A DNA stretch of 64,000 nt from Acidicapsa ligni (GTDB lineage: Bacteria > Acidobacteriota > Terriglobia > Terriglobales > Acidobacteriaceae), in the NCBI RefSeq assembly GCF_025685655.1, contig NZ_JAGSYG010000002.1:124001-188000 (forward strand), given 5' to 3'. Position 1 is the stretch's first letter. Every line of letters begins with the position of its first letter. The position numbers and the translations under genes are program-made. The notes under the pieces are model-generated. The model saw only the letters and a program-made list of their open reading frames with translations. It had not been told where the DNA came from and did not search any database. Positions 7,777 to 17,644 of this stretch are shown one piece after another.

Positions 7777-10268
7777 TTATTGATCTTTCAACATCTTTGC
7801 CGGGGAGGTTTTTGCCGCTGCATTGGCCGGCAGCATGGCGACTGAGATCGCGAGGGCTAAAACTACCAGGGGAACTGTTGCCACAGTGGTCCACGACCAG
7901 GGTGTGGACGATAAGGATGTGCCTCCCATCCATTGCCCGGTTGCCAGCTCTACCAGAAGTCTCCACGAGATCAATGACAGCCCCAATGCTGCCACTCCGC
8001 ATTGGAAGGCCTGCCGCAGCATGGTTCGTCGAATATCCCAGCGCGACGCTCCAAAGCAGAGGCGGACGGCAATTTCTCTGCGCCTGTTGTTGACCGCGTA
8101 CATCAGAACGGCATACAGCCCGAGATAGGCGATCAGCGCGACCGTTACGGCGCCTGCTACCGGCAGAAAAAGGCGAGCTCTCTGCTCCAGAAAGGACGCT
8201 TCCAGGCGCTCATCAATCCGGTATGTGGCGGTTACGCCAAAGGATGGCATGGATGCGTCCGCCTGCTGCCGGATCAACTCGCTCAACGCAACCGGCGACT
8301 GGTTGCCCTGCAGCAGGAAGTACAGCGGAAAGGACAGTGCAAATACATTTTCTCGCAATGGCAAAAATAGCGTGGCCTCGGGGGAACTGGTCACTCCGGC
8401 AAAGCGCATATCGTCCGTGATGCCGACGACCTCGGCGGTGAAACTGATTGGAGAATTGGGATCCTCGATGCGAATGCTGCGATGCAGCGGGTCTTCGCCT
8501 GGCCATAGTTCTCGGGCAAGCTGCCTGTTTACGACAACCTCCGAGACGGAGTGGGTAAACTCATCCGCGGAGAATGGGCGCCCGCGGTAAATGGAGTTGC
8601 CCATGGTCTGAAAATAACTCTGCGTTACTCCACAGTAATGAATCGAAGCTGAGGGGATTGAACTTTGGTCGAGGCGTTGCAGGGTGAGCGTCTTCATCGC
8701 TTGCCCGAATGGTGCGCAGGAAGCCGCAGCGATCGAATGTATCTCTGGAACTCGATCTCCGGCGCCGCTCAGCACGTTGCGGGTAAATGTCGCAAAGGGA
8801 AAATCGTCGCCGCCGCCGGTGGAAAAATTGACGATGGACTGCTTTGTAACCGGACCGATTTCGATTGCTGTCAGGTGAGCCGGTTCAAAGCCAAGCGCCT
8901 CTTGCGACAGGCCGCGAACTGCCTGGACCATGGTGCGGCGAGCAGACACATCACGATGCACGACGCCATTTGCACCGCTACCATGGATCGCATGGCGATG
9001 CCCGTCCACTTGTCCCCGGTGGAGGTGTATCCCAGTCGTGGTGCACCTCCTTCGCGCAGCAGACGCAGGGCTGGAAGCAATGCAATGGCGGCGGCAAGCA
9101 GGCAAACCGCAGCCAGTTCCACGGCTAAGGTATGCGTTACATTCGGCCACGAGATGGAGCCTGCCGGAAGAAGGACGGCTGCCTGTTTGCCGAAAAATAT
9201 CAGCGACAATATTGTCCCGGCTGCGGCCAGTAGAAAGGATGCCAGTACGGTAAATGCCGGGCCGCACATTCCCTCCGCGATAAGCCGAAGCGTTCGCGCT
9301 CCGAGGATGCGCTTGAGCCGTATTTCTTCGGCCTGGCGCGGAGCCTGGGCGAGCAGCAGGCCAGCATAGTTCAAGCCCGCAGCCACGATCAGAGTTACCG
9401 CTACGATGAAGGTCAAGTGAGACCAACTGCGCAGCTTGGCGTCCCGCACTGGATCGTTTGTCAGGCCGTCGCTGAGGTGAAGGTGGAAGCGGCGATTTTC
9501 AGGCGCGTGGGCAAACCGCTCCAATGCAATACGATTTCCCTGCACTGTCGGCGTGGACGATGCTGTCAGGACAAAAAAGATCGGCTCCATCTTCCATGAG
9601 ATGCGTTCAGCGGATGCGGATTGCGACCTGGTATTCGAGGCTGCGGCCCTGCTTCCGTTTCCCAGTGCGATCATCTTTTCTGGAGCTACCCAGGCATCTG
9701 TTTCCGCCCAAAGTCCGGTGAAGCTGCGCGGTGCAACGCCGATGACACGATATTGGCCGCCATTCAGAGTTGCATCCTGGCCGAGCGCGCTGTGGACGGA
9801 GCCGAAGAGCTGCTTCGCAAGAGATTCGGCCAGCACTACTTCAGGCTCGCCAGAGCCGTTGTCCCAGCCCGGAGCAAAGCTTCCGGCAAACACTCCTCCG
9901 CGCGTAAAACCTGGGAAAAAACTGGAAGAAACGCCGGAAACCGAGATTTCCCGGCCTTGCCCATGCGCCAGTAACCTGGCTCGCACAGGGCCGCCGTAAG
10001 CAGCTATTGCCACCCCTGGAACTGAGATGTGGCTGGAGAGATATTCATAGGCTGGCCAGGGGAGCGAGCGGGATGCGCCTCCGACTGTCTCTTCGGCGAG
10101 AGTTTCAAAGGAGAGCGGAAGCAGACCGTTAGAACCGGTGCGCGACATGGCGGCCATCACGGTAAAGGCCAGGGTTGATCCGGCAAATCCCAGGGCCAGA
10201 ATCAGGCCGGCAAGCATCGTCAGAATTGGACTGCGCCGAAAAGAACGGCGAACTTCACGCACGATCAA
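7777..10268 (-). pseudogene. MacB/FtsX-like permease (ADOP type), frameshifted
   Basis: The N-terminal part runs from a TTG start at 10268 (GGGAG 9 nt upstream) in one frame to about 8935, ending in AVQMASCIVMCLLAA. The homologous continuation TMVQAVRGLSQEALGFEPAH is in the next frame and runs to the stop at 7777. The change needs one missing base (or two extra) near 8930-8940. Together they make about 830 residues with the FtsX-like pattern: an N-terminal membrane helix, a MacB-type periplasmic domain, three central helices, a second periplasmic domain, and a C-terminal helix bundle with NNRRREIAVRLCFGAS. Real pseudogene or sequencing error cannot be separated here. It follows two secreted paralogues, 16 bp after the second. 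Confidence 0.8.
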
Positions 10269-10284
10269 TGGTTGAATCTCCCTG

Positions 10285-10818
10285 TCAGCCCTTCATATCG
10301 AGAGCTATTTGCAATACGTCGACACTTGCTGCTCCGACTCGTTGGCGAAGCGCTCGAACTGCACTGTCCTGCGGCAGGCACATGGGGTGAGACGGAAACT
10401 GCGTAAGGGCAAAAACCAGGTAATGATGATCGGACTTGATGGTGTCTTTGGCTTTGGCAAAGTCAGGCACGGCAGCAAAAACCTCGTTCCGTTGCAGTAG
10501 CCCATTGGTTAAAGTGCGACCCACAGCTGATTCCGGCAAATGATTCAGAAAACTTCCGTTTGCTATCGGGTCGCTGCCGTAATAAATCAAAACTCCAGCT
10601 GGGTTGTAGACCATAATGCAGGGCAAGCGGAAAGTGACGTTCTTTACCGCATCGTCACTCTTCTTTTTCTCAAAGAGAGGAAGCACATTCTTGCTGAAGT
10701 CAGCAAACTTCAGCACGGTAGTTATGTAGATGGAGTCTTCTGCAGCGAAGCTCGTAGGGGTACACAAAGCGATCAGAAGCGCCGCGAAAATTGGCAGCAG
10801 GGCTGGTTTCCAGTTCAC
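10285..10818 (-). CDS. Secreted protein of unknown function, tandem paralogue
   Basis: 177 residues from a GTG start with GGAG 6 nt upstream. Residues 1-25 form a signal peptide ending SFAA. The mature part has a conserved core shared with the neighbour just upstream: IMVYNPAGVLIYYGSDP, then LLQRNEVF, SDHHYLVFALTQ and a C-terminal DVLQIALDMKG. I do not recognise a family; the pattern of a small alpha/beta fold with a modest Cys content suggests a periplasmic sensor-like or thioredoxin-like domain but no catalytic motif is visible. It lies 16 bp upstream of the frameshifted permease, probably co-transcribed. Confidence 0.7.
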   Translation of the reverse strand: MNWKPALLPIFAALLIALCTPTSFAAEDSIYITTVLKFADFSKNVLPLFEKKKSDDAVKNVTFRLPCIMVYNPAGVLIYYGSDPIANGSFLNHLPESAVGRTLTNGLLQRNEVFAAVPDFAKAKDTIKSDHHYLVFALTQFPSHPMCLPQDSAVRALRQRVGAASVDVLQIALDMKG

Positions 10819-10851
10819 GAATTCTCCGTTGCCGGTTCGGCAGTTGTAGAG

Positions 10852-11379
10852 CTAATTTTTCATGTCGAGAGCTGCCTGGAGAACGTCAATCTTCAAGGCT
10901 GAGCCTTTTTGAGCGAGCTCTTTAACGGCATTGTCCTGGAGAGCATTCCACGGGCTAAAAGGGTATTGCGTGATGGACAACACAAGAACGTGATGGTCCG
11001 ATTCGATGGCGTTTTTGGCCGTGGAAAAGTAAGGGACCGCATCAAAAATTTCGCTGCGTTGCAAGAGCCCCTCGGCTTTTCCCTGACCCACGATGGATTG
11101 TGGTAATCCGCGCAAAAATGCGCTGTTTTTCTTAGGGTCGAAGCCGGAGTACACCATCACTCCAGCCGCGTTATAAACGATAAGGATTGGCAAGCGGATC
11201 GCGATTTCCGTGGGGTCATTCTCTTTGTGCCTCATCTTGAAGACGTGCCCGATGTTGTTATCGAAGGCGACATTCTTTAGGACGGTACTGAGATAGATGG
11301 CGTTCTCTGCCGCTATTGTTTGAGGGATGAAGAGTAGGGCTATGACTCCAGCCAGAAACTATGTCAGGCAGACCTTCAT
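10852..11379 (-). pseudogene. Tandem paralogue with amber stop in signal peptide
   Basis: From an ATG at 11379 the frame reads MKVCLT, then TAG (11359-11361), then FLAGVIALLFIPQTIAA and AENAIYLSTVLKNVAF, which aligns along its whole length with the next gene downstream (AEDSIYITTVLKFADF). Without the amber codon the protein is 175 residues, against 177 for the paralogue. The longest Met-initiated frame after the stop begins only at 11235 and lacks the signal peptide and first 30 mature residues. So the gene is probably disabled by a single-base change, unless the stop is read through. The core LLQRSEIF, SDHHVLVLSITQ and DVLQAALDMKN are intact. Confidence 0.7.
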
Positions 11380-11722
11380 CGTTAGGCAGTCCTTCACGGA
11401 TAATTGATTCTCTTTGGATGATTTTTAGACGAAGTCAGACTAGCAGGAGTTATCTGTTGTGTCGATAGGAAATTGTTATGGAGTTAGTAAGTGGAATTTG
11501 GAGGTTGCTTCAGGGGAAGCTATATATTTCAAGCCGTAAGGTATTAAAAGCGGGCCTTTCGCTATACGCGGGATGGCTGAAGTTATATAGATAGTTTAAG
11601 ACTCAGGATGTCGGGAAAAGTTAGCTCATAATATGGATATTTAATTCTTTATAAATACCGGATGCAATGCTGAGGTTGCATCCGGCATTACTTCTGAGGG
11701 CCTTACTCTGGCATGGTCAGAG
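11380..11722. other. AT-rich non-coding stretch between two leftward units
   Basis: No convincing reading frame on either strand. Base composition is clearly more AT-rich than the surroundings, with runs such as TATATATTTC and TTTATAAATA. It should contain the promoter of the secreted-paralogue/permease unit at its left end and holds the terminator hairpin of the LuxR-type regulator at its right end. Confidence 0.5.
11658..11685 (-). terminator. Hairpin downstream of LuxR-type regulator
   Basis: 10-bp perfect arms (CCGGATGCAA / TTGCATCCGG) around an 8-nt loop, 38 bp past the regulator stop codon. On the minus strand it is followed by TATTTATAAAGAATT, an AT-rich but not pure T tract. Confidence 0.6.
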
Positions 11723-12394
11723 TTATGACGGTGTAACCAGTGTGTGGGCTATGGCGAATAGGGCCAGTTCCAGACGGGTTGAGACGCCTGTTTTGTCGAA
11801 GATGTTGGAGAGGTGTCTTTTTACTGTTTCCTCGCTCAGGGTGAACTGTTTTGCGATGTCGCGATTGCTACAGCCTTCAACGATGCAGCCCACGACTTCC
11901 AGTTCGCGTGGAGTCAGGCCGTAGGTTTTGCGTTGCGGCACTGCGGCTTGTTGCATTAGGGTGTGCAGGGCGCTTACGAGATTTACGACACGCTTGCCGC
12001 CGATCCAGTAGTCACCGGCGATGACGGTGCGGATGGAGGTTTGCAGATGATCTGCCAGTGCATCTTTGAGGACGATGCCGCGAGCGCCAATCTGCAGTGC
12101 TTCAATAATTTGTTGTGTCGTGATGGTCGAGGTCAGAAGGATGATCTTGACCGTCGGCGTGCCGTTCATGATGGCACGCATGGCTTCAAGACCAGGCAAG
12201 CGGGGCATCTGCACATCGAGCAGAAGGATGTCGGGCTCCAGTTCCAGGGTCTGCGTGATGGCTTCATCGCCGTCCGACGCTTCGCCGACAACTTCAAAGC
12301 CGGGATGAGCCGAGAGCATGTTGCGTACGCCAATGCGCACAACCGGATGGTCATCCGCCAGAACAATCCGAATCAATCTGTCCGTTGCCGACAT
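11723..12394 (-). CDS. NarL/FixJ-type response regulator
   Basis: 223 residues. A receiver domain (about 8-125) has the acidic pair ADDHP and phospho-acceptor D60 in DILLLDVQMP, with conserved Thr/Ser (LLTST) and Lys (VLKDA). A LuxR-type helix-turn-helix follows (about 153-215: LTPRELEVVGCIVEG, NRDIAKQFTLSEETVKRHLSNIF). It should bind DNA when phosphorylated. A REC-HPt protein gene lies 86 bp upstream on the same strand, and the two may belong to one phosphorelay; no hybrid kinase is in reach. Own terminator hairpin downstream. Confidence 0.93.
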   Translation of the reverse strand: MSATDRLIRIVLADDHPVVRIGVRNMLSAHPGFEVVGEASDGDEAITQTLELEPDILLLDVQMPRLPGLEAMRAIMNGTPTVKIILLTSTITTQQIIEALQIGARGIVLKDALADHLQTSIRTVIAGDYWIGGKRVVNLVSALHTLMQQAAVPQRKTYGLTPRELEVVGCIVEGCSNRDIAKQFTLSEETVKRHLSNIFDKTGVSTRLELALFAIAHTLVTPS

Positions 12395-12480
12395 TCTTCC
12401 CCCTTGTGTTCGTGCTTCAATCTTCGATGGTACTCTGGCATTCGGCAGCGATTGCTCACTGGATACCTTTAGCCAAGTTA

Positions 12481-13233
12481 CTACAGTAATGTTTCTTTCA
12501 GCATACTCTGTAATGACTTAAGTGCATTATGCAACTGCAAAACTTCTTTTGGCCACGTCTCACGCAGGTTACTGGATTCCAACCTGGCGGCGGATTGCAT
12601 CGCGCTTGAAAGGCCCACCATCGCGCATCCACCCTTGATGGAGTGAGCGATGCGAGCTACTTCGGGGGTGTCGTTCGCATTCATGGCTTGTTGCAGTGCA
12701 TTCAGCCGGGTGGTCAGGTCGTTTGCAACGGCGGTATAAATCTCAGTTACTGCCGCGGCGGGCATCATTGCTTTGAGTTTGTCCAAAATAACTACATCAA
12801 TAACTACATCGATCGGCTCCGGCTCAGCTTCAGAGCCAGCCGCAACGGTGGAGAGATTATTCTCGTTTCGATTCCCGCTTTGGAGCAGAGTTACAAGATG
12901 GGCTGCTTCGATGGGCTTGAGCAAAAAACCATCCGTCGCTTCTCGAATGGAGGCGTTAATCTCGCTGCCGCTGATGGCGATCAGGCGGGCTGGCGAGGCA
13001 CTTCGCAATGCGTGAACCAGCTCGATGCCGCTGAGGCCGGGCATCTGGGTGTCCATCAGGATCACTTCCGGCTGCGATGTTGAAAGTATGGCCACTGCTT
13101 GTTGACCATGCTCGGCTGACGATACGGGGAAGCCTTCCATCTCCAGCAGCATCGATAGAACTTCGCGGCTGATGGGGTCATCGTCGATCAGCAGAATGTG
13201 CGGAAGAGATGGAGTGCTAGTTGGGCCAGGCAT
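12481..13233 (-). CDS. Receiver plus HPt domain phosphorelay protein
   Basis: 250 residues. Receiver domain at 10-120 with IDDDP and acceptor D61 in VILMDTQMPG; the Lys of LLKP is present. After a linker (120-145) containing the duplicated DVVIDVVI, an HPt four-helix domain carries the phosphorylatable H197 in IAHSIKGGCAMVGL. Such fused REC-HPt proteins normally pass phosphate between a hybrid kinase and a final regulator; the LuxR-type regulator just downstream is the natural partner by position. No kinase or output domain of its own. Confidence 0.9.
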   Translation of the reverse strand: MPGPTSTPSLPHILLIDDDPISREVLSMLLEMEGFPVSSAEHGQQAVAILSTSQPEVILMDTQMPGLSGIELVHALRSASPARLIAISGSEINASIREATDGFLLKPIEAAHLVTLLQSGNRNENNLSTVAAGSEAEPEPIDVVIDVVILDKLKAMMPAAAVTEIYTAVANDLTTRLNALQQAMNANDTPEVARIAHSIKGGCAMVGLSSAMQSAARLESSNLRETWPKEVLQLHNALKSLQSMLKETLL

Positions 13234-13271
13234 GTTTCCAGTGTGCCATTGCGAGGGAGGTGTTTGTCATT

Positions 13272-14468
13272 CTAATTTCCGACGACCAGTGTCTGAAAGC
13301 TGCCCTTCATGGGAACGACTCTCAGGGATCCGATGCCTCCGGAGTGGGTGGTATCAAAGCCCTCGATATCGGTCACGAGATACACTTCGCCATTTTCGGA
13401 GTTTACGGCCAGTGTATTGGCCCGGCTGCGGGTGGGCAAATCCTGAACGACATCGTAGCTATCGGAGATGTGTTGCTGGATGACGGTGAGGCTTCCCAAT
13501 CCTGCTCCGTTTGCGCTGTAGATCAAGCCGCGCGTGGGGTCGAACCCGATGCCGCCGACTCCCGGACCGATCGGCAGGGAAGTGATCAGTGTGCCGCGGG
13601 ATGCATCGAGAACCAGCATCTTCAGGTTGCTGCAACCGACGAACAGGCGCTGTTGATCCTTGTCGATTGCCATTCCCTGGGGATCGTTGCAGTCCGATCC
13701 GAGATGGAGCCGATGGATCTGGCTTGATGCCTGGGATGAGGTCGATGACCCGCTCCAATCCAGAACGGGAAGAGGAGTGGAGGGATGTTTCGCTTTTTCT
13801 GTCTCCGTCGCGCGAGCGAGTTCACGGAGCTTTGCGACGACTGTTTGCGTGTCGAAACTGTCGATTTCGTTCTGGTCTACGATGTTCACGAAGATCTGGC
13901 CGTTGCGGTCCGTTTGCGCAAAGCTTAGCCTGCCCGCGAGCAGCAGGTCACCGATACGGGTGTTGGTTGTGCTGTCGATCACGGTAACGACCGATCTTGT
14001 CGGACCGGTGGTTTGTGCCGGGTCGCTCGCGATTGAGGCGCAAATTGCAAAGACCGTTGCAGTCACCGGATCGAAGACGATTGCCTGCGGACTGGGACCA
14101 CTGCGGATATTGGCCACAACATCTTTCATGCGCCGGTCGAAGACCTTTACCTGGCTGGATTGTCCATCGGTCACGTAGCCATACTGACCGCTGTCTTCGA
14201 GCGCTACGCTGTGCGCCTCGCCGATGTCGGGGACGACTCCCATCAACTTGCCGGCGTTCAGGTCGACGATCTGCACGACCGATCCGTGGGCGATATAAAG
14301 TTGGAGTGCTTTGGAGTCAATCGCAAGATTGCCCCATACACCCTCCCCACCGATTCTCCAGGTCGTTTTGATGAAGAATGGGTGGGCAGGCAGGTCGGTT
14401 GCTTTGGGCGGCTCTTGAGCGGCAAGGGTGGCACAGCATGCCAGACAGAATGCCAGAATTCTTTTCAT
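13272..14468 (-). CDS. Secreted YVTN/beta-propeller repeat protein
   Basis: 398 residues. Signal peptide at 1-17 (MKRILAFCLACCATLA). The rest is built from 40-45-residue repeats of the YVTN/lactonase-like type, seen as LAIDSKALQLYIAHGSVVQIVDL, VALEDSGQYGYVTDG and AIDKDQQRLFVGCSNLKMLVLD, enough for a seven-bladed propeller. No catalytic set of a 6-phosphogluconolactonase was noticed. Likely extracytoplasmic binding or scaffold protein. It is 38 bp downstream of the REC-HPt gene's promoter side and 67 bp from ftsK, all leftward, but the links look weak. Confidence 0.75.
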   Translation of the reverse strand: MKRILAFCLACCATLAAQEPPKATDLPAHPFFIKTTWRIGGEGVWGNLAIDSKALQLYIAHGSVVQIVDLNAGKLMGVVPDIGEAHSVALEDSGQYGYVTDGQSSQVKVFDRRMKDVVANIRSGPSPQAIVFDPVTATVFAICASIASDPAQTTGPTRSVVTVIDSTTNTRIGDLLLAGRLSFAQTDRNGQIFVNIVDQNEIDSFDTQTVVAKLRELARATETEKAKHPSTPLPVLDWSGSSTSSQASSQIHRLHLGSDCNDPQGMAIDKDQQRLFVGCSNLKMLVLDASRGTLITSLPIGPGVGGIGFDPTRGLIYSANGAGLGSLTVIQQHISDSYDVVQDLPTRSRANTLAVNSENGEVYLVTDIEGFDTTHSGGIGSLRVVPMKGSFQTLVVGN

Positions 14469-14535
14469 TGCTCTCCGGTCCTGGATTCTACGATCCTATC
14501 TTTGTTGGACGTGGATCGAGCAATCGAAGCCGCTT

Positions 14536-17367
14536 TTATTCGTCACTGACGGAGACTTCATGCAGCCAGCCGGGATGTTTGAGTAGTTCGCGTGGACGCG
14601 AACCGTCGGGAGCACCGACCAGGCCATCGCGCTCCATGAGGTCGATGAGGTGCGCGGCGCGGCCGTAGCCGATTCGTAGACGGCGCTGCAGCAGGGAAGT
14701 GGAGGCTTTGCCGAACTCGAAGACCAGGCGTACTGCGTCGTCGAAAAGTTCGTCGTTGTCGTCCTCTGCGGCGCCGGTGCCTTCGCCATGCGCACGTTCT
14801 TCACGCGGCGCCTCAAGGAAGCCCTCGACATATTCGGCCTCGCCTTGCGCCTTCCAGAAATCGACGACGGCCGCGGTTTCCTTTTCGCTCACATAAGGGG
14901 CGTGTAGGCGCATCAACCTTGAGGTTCCCGGCGGACGGAAGAGCATGTCGCCGCGCCCGAGCAGCGACTCCGCGCCGTTGTCGTCGATGATGGTGCGCGA
15001 GTCGACTTTAGAGGCCAGGCGGAAGCTGATGCGTGTCGGTACGTTGGCCTTGATGAGGCCGGTGATTACATCCACCGAAGGACGCTGCGTCGCCAAGATC
15101 AGATGAATGCCGACGGCACGAGCCATCTGCGCGAGGCGGGTGATCGATTCTTCAACATTGGCGCGGTCGAGCATCATCAAATCGGCCAGCTCGTCGATGA
15201 TGATGACGATGTAGGGCAGAGATGTTTCTTCTTCGCCTGCATCGGTGAACAGGCTGGCCATGCCTTGTTCCGATAGCTTGGCGTTGTACTGATCGATATT
15301 GCGAACACTGCGGCTGGCGAGCAGTTTGAGGCGGCGCTCCATTTCGCGGACGGCGTTGCGGAGTGCATTCGCTGCGAGCTTGGCCTCGGTGATGATGGGC
15401 GTGAAGAGATGCGGAATGCCTTCATACATTCCCAACTCGACGCGCTTGGGATCGACAAGGATCAGGCGCACCTGCGCGGGCGTTGTGCGGAAGAGCAGCG
15501 ACATGATCATCGCGTTGATGGCGACGGATTTACCGGAGCCGGTTGAACCGGCGATCAGTACATGCGGCATTCCGGCGAGGTCGGCGGTGACGATGCGGCC
15601 ATTGATGTCCTTGCCCATGGCCAGTGTGAGGCGAGATTTTGCCTTGGCGAAGGTCTCCGACTCGATCACGTCGCGGAGATGAATCGTTTCGCGGTCGTGA
15701 TTCGGCACCTGGATGCCGATGGTGCTTTTGCCTGCCATGCGCTCGATCAGGATGCTTTCGGCGCGCATGGCGAGGCAGAGATCGTCGCCGAGGCCAGCGA
15801 CGCGGCTGTACTTCACGCTGGCATCGGGTTTGAACTCGTAGGTGGTGACCATGGGGCCGGGATTGATCTGCACGACCTGGCCGTTGACTTTGAACTCGCC
15901 GCACTTCTCGACCAGTTTGCGGGCTTCTTCGCGCAGCATATCTTCGCGAATTGCGAGTGGCTCTTCGCCTTGATGGAGCAGGGTGCTGGGCGGTAGTTTG
16001 AAGCCGCTCACGTTCTTGGGAGCCACGGTGACGGTGCGCAGATCGGCGTCGGCACGTTCGTGGATGGTGAGGTTTTCTGCTGGAGCTTCAGCCCGAGGTG
16101 TGGGGTGTTCTCGCATCGGCAAACGGGTTGGTGCTGGCTCGGGGATTGTCCGTTCTGTTACGAAGCGCTCAGAAATTGCGCGTTCCGGCATCGCATGTTC
16201 TGGTATCGCGCGGTCGGGCATTACGCGATCAGGCAGGGGCCGTTCCGAGATTGGCAGAATGGGTGCGAGTTCCGCTGCTTCTTCAAAGGCTTCCGAGGCG
16301 GCGTCTTTGGCGCGGTTGCGCGAAGGCATGCGGGTTACTCCGCCTGCTGGATTCGCTGTGCGGCTGGTGATCGGGACTTGCTCGGGACGATGTTCGGGCC
16401 TGTGATCAGGCCGGTACTCGGGCTGGTATTCCGTAACTGCCAGAGGAGGATATTCGGATTGAGCCGCAGGTGCTTCTTCTGCTTCGCGTCGATCCCAGAT
16501 GCTGGGCCGACGTACGCTTGCGGGAAGATCTTCGTCGTCCTGCGCTGCGGAAAATCCTACGCGACGCACTGCCGGAACTTCGTCGAGAAGCTCTTCTTCG
16601 GAGCGCTGACGGCGGCGGAATAATCCTGAGAACCAGCCGGTTTTTGTGCGGGCGGATGAGCCTGCTTCGGACATCTCTTCCATGCGTTCCGAGAGGTCGA
16701 TCGGTCCTCGTTCGGCTTCGCGAACAGCGGCTTCTTCGGCTCGGCGATCGGCACGGTCAGCCTGCCAGTTTTGCCAGCGATCATGGAGTGCGGAGAGCTG
16801 GATCGAGCGCTCCTGACTCCATCCCCAGGCGGCCTGGAAGCTGAAGTTCGATCCAAAATACAATCCTGCGCAGGAGAAGACGGCTGCGACAATCCACGCG
16901 CCCTGCGTATTCAAATAACGAATGAGGAGATCGGCAATCAGCCTGCCGGTGACGCCCTCGATTGGCAGGATATGCAGCCAATGCCAGTGCCAGGGCAGAA
17001 GGCCCAGAATGGCGGGGAAAAACGCCAGCGTGAGGATTACGCCAGTCCAGCGCAGCCATGCAGCACCGTTGTAGCGCGAACGAATCCAGGTCAGGCCGAG
17101 CCCGCCAAGCCATAAGGGAAGGCCAAAGGCCGTGAGGCCGAGCACCTGCAACAGCAGATCGCTGAGATAGGCTCCTGTGGGCCCAATCCAATTGCGAACG
17201 GCGTGCGGGCCGGTTATGCCGGAGGCGGAATTCAAGGATGGATCGGAGGCATGATACGAAACGAGAGAGAGCGTGAGGAGCGCGGCGAGCAGCACCAGCA
17301 CTGCGCCCAGGAGCAGGTTCAGTGGGCGACTGCGGGTCGGCGTCGGGACTAGTCGGATGGGTTTCAT
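14536..17367 (-). CDS. ftsK: FtsK/SpoIIIE DNA translocase
   Basis: About 943 residues from the ATG at 17367 (frame open 10 codons further). The N-terminus has four hydrophobic segments between residues 18 and 180 that anchor it at the septum. A long low-complexity linker (about 190-450) contains degenerate MPDRAI / MPERAI and YRPDHRPEHRPE repeats. The motor follows, with Walker A GSTGSGKS at 607-614, Walker B LPYIVIIIDELADLMM and the ATQRPSVDVITGLIKANVP stretch. The C-terminal gamma winged helix (LLQRRLRIGYGRAAHLIDLMERDG) would read KOPS-like polar DNA motifs. Role: chromosome segregation and dimer resolution at division. Confidence 0.95.
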   Translation of the reverse strand: MKPIRLVPTPTRSRPLNLLLGAVLVLLAALLTLSLVSYHASDPSLNSASGITGPHAVRNWIGPTGAYLSDLLLQVLGLTAFGLPLWLGGLGLTWIRSRYNGAAWLRWTGVILTLAFFPAILGLLPWHWHWLHILPIEGVTGRLIADLLIRYLNTQGAWIVAAVFSCAGLYFGSNFSFQAAWGWSQERSIQLSALHDRWQNWQADRADRRAEEAAVREAERGPIDLSERMEEMSEAGSSARTKTGWFSGLFRRRQRSEEELLDEVPAVRRVGFSAAQDDEDLPASVRRPSIWDRREAEEAPAAQSEYPPLAVTEYQPEYRPDHRPEHRPEQVPITSRTANPAGGVTRMPSRNRAKDAASEAFEEAAELAPILPISERPLPDRVMPDRAIPEHAMPERAISERFVTERTIPEPAPTRLPMREHPTPRAEAPAENLTIHERADADLRTVTVAPKNVSGFKLPPSTLLHQGEEPLAIREDMLREEARKLVEKCGEFKVNGQVVQINPGPMVTTYEFKPDASVKYSRVAGLGDDLCLAMRAESILIERMAGKSTIGIQVPNHDRETIHLRDVIESETFAKAKSRLTLAMGKDINGRIVTADLAGMPHVLIAGSTGSGKSVAINAMIMSLLFRTTPAQVRLILVDPKRVELGMYEGIPHLFTPIITEAKLAANALRNAVREMERRLKLLASRSVRNIDQYNAKLSEQGMASLFTDAGEEETSLPYIVIIIDELADLMMLDRANVEESITRLAQMARAVGIHLILATQRPSVDVITGLIKANVPTRISFRLASKVDSRTIIDDNGAESLLGRGDMLFRPPGTSRLMRLHAPYVSEKETAAVVDFWKAQGEAEYVEGFLEAPREERAHGEGTGAAEDDNDELFDDAVRLVFEFGKASTSLLQRRLRIGYGRAAHLIDLMERDGLVGAPDGSRPRELLKHPGWLHEVSVSDE

Positions 17368-17592
17368 GGCAGGGACGCACCCGTGGGCAGAACTCAAGCC
17401 GATACATCCAGCGAGCCAGCCAACGGTCGAAAATCCCAGAGCAGTTTCTATTATCGCTGGGAAGAAGCAGTTTTCGGTCCAAAAGGAGGCGAGGGGAACC
17501 TAGCAGTCAACCCCCGAAACTGAGATGGCCAGGACGAAACCGGGATGGCCCAAACAAAAAGGATGGGCAAGACTAAATCGAGATGCCCAGAT

Positions 17593-17628
17593 GCGACGAG
17601 GCCGGAGCATCTGCCCCGGCCTCGTCGC
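17593..17628. terminator. Strong hairpin downstream of uppP
   Basis: 13-bp perfect GC-rich arms (GCGACGAGGCCGG / CCGGCCTCGTCGC) around a 10-nt loop, 17 bp past the uppP stop codon. In the leftward direction no T tract follows, whereas rightward TTGTTTTATTG does. It probably ends or protects the uppP transcript before ftsK. Confidence 0.55.
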
Positions 17629-17644
17629 TGCTCTTGTTTTATTG

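Noticed and set aside
10852-11235. 127-residue protein starting at 11235 as an intact gene
   Set aside because: Homology with the neighbouring paralogue continues upstream of that Met to a signal peptide interrupted by TAG.
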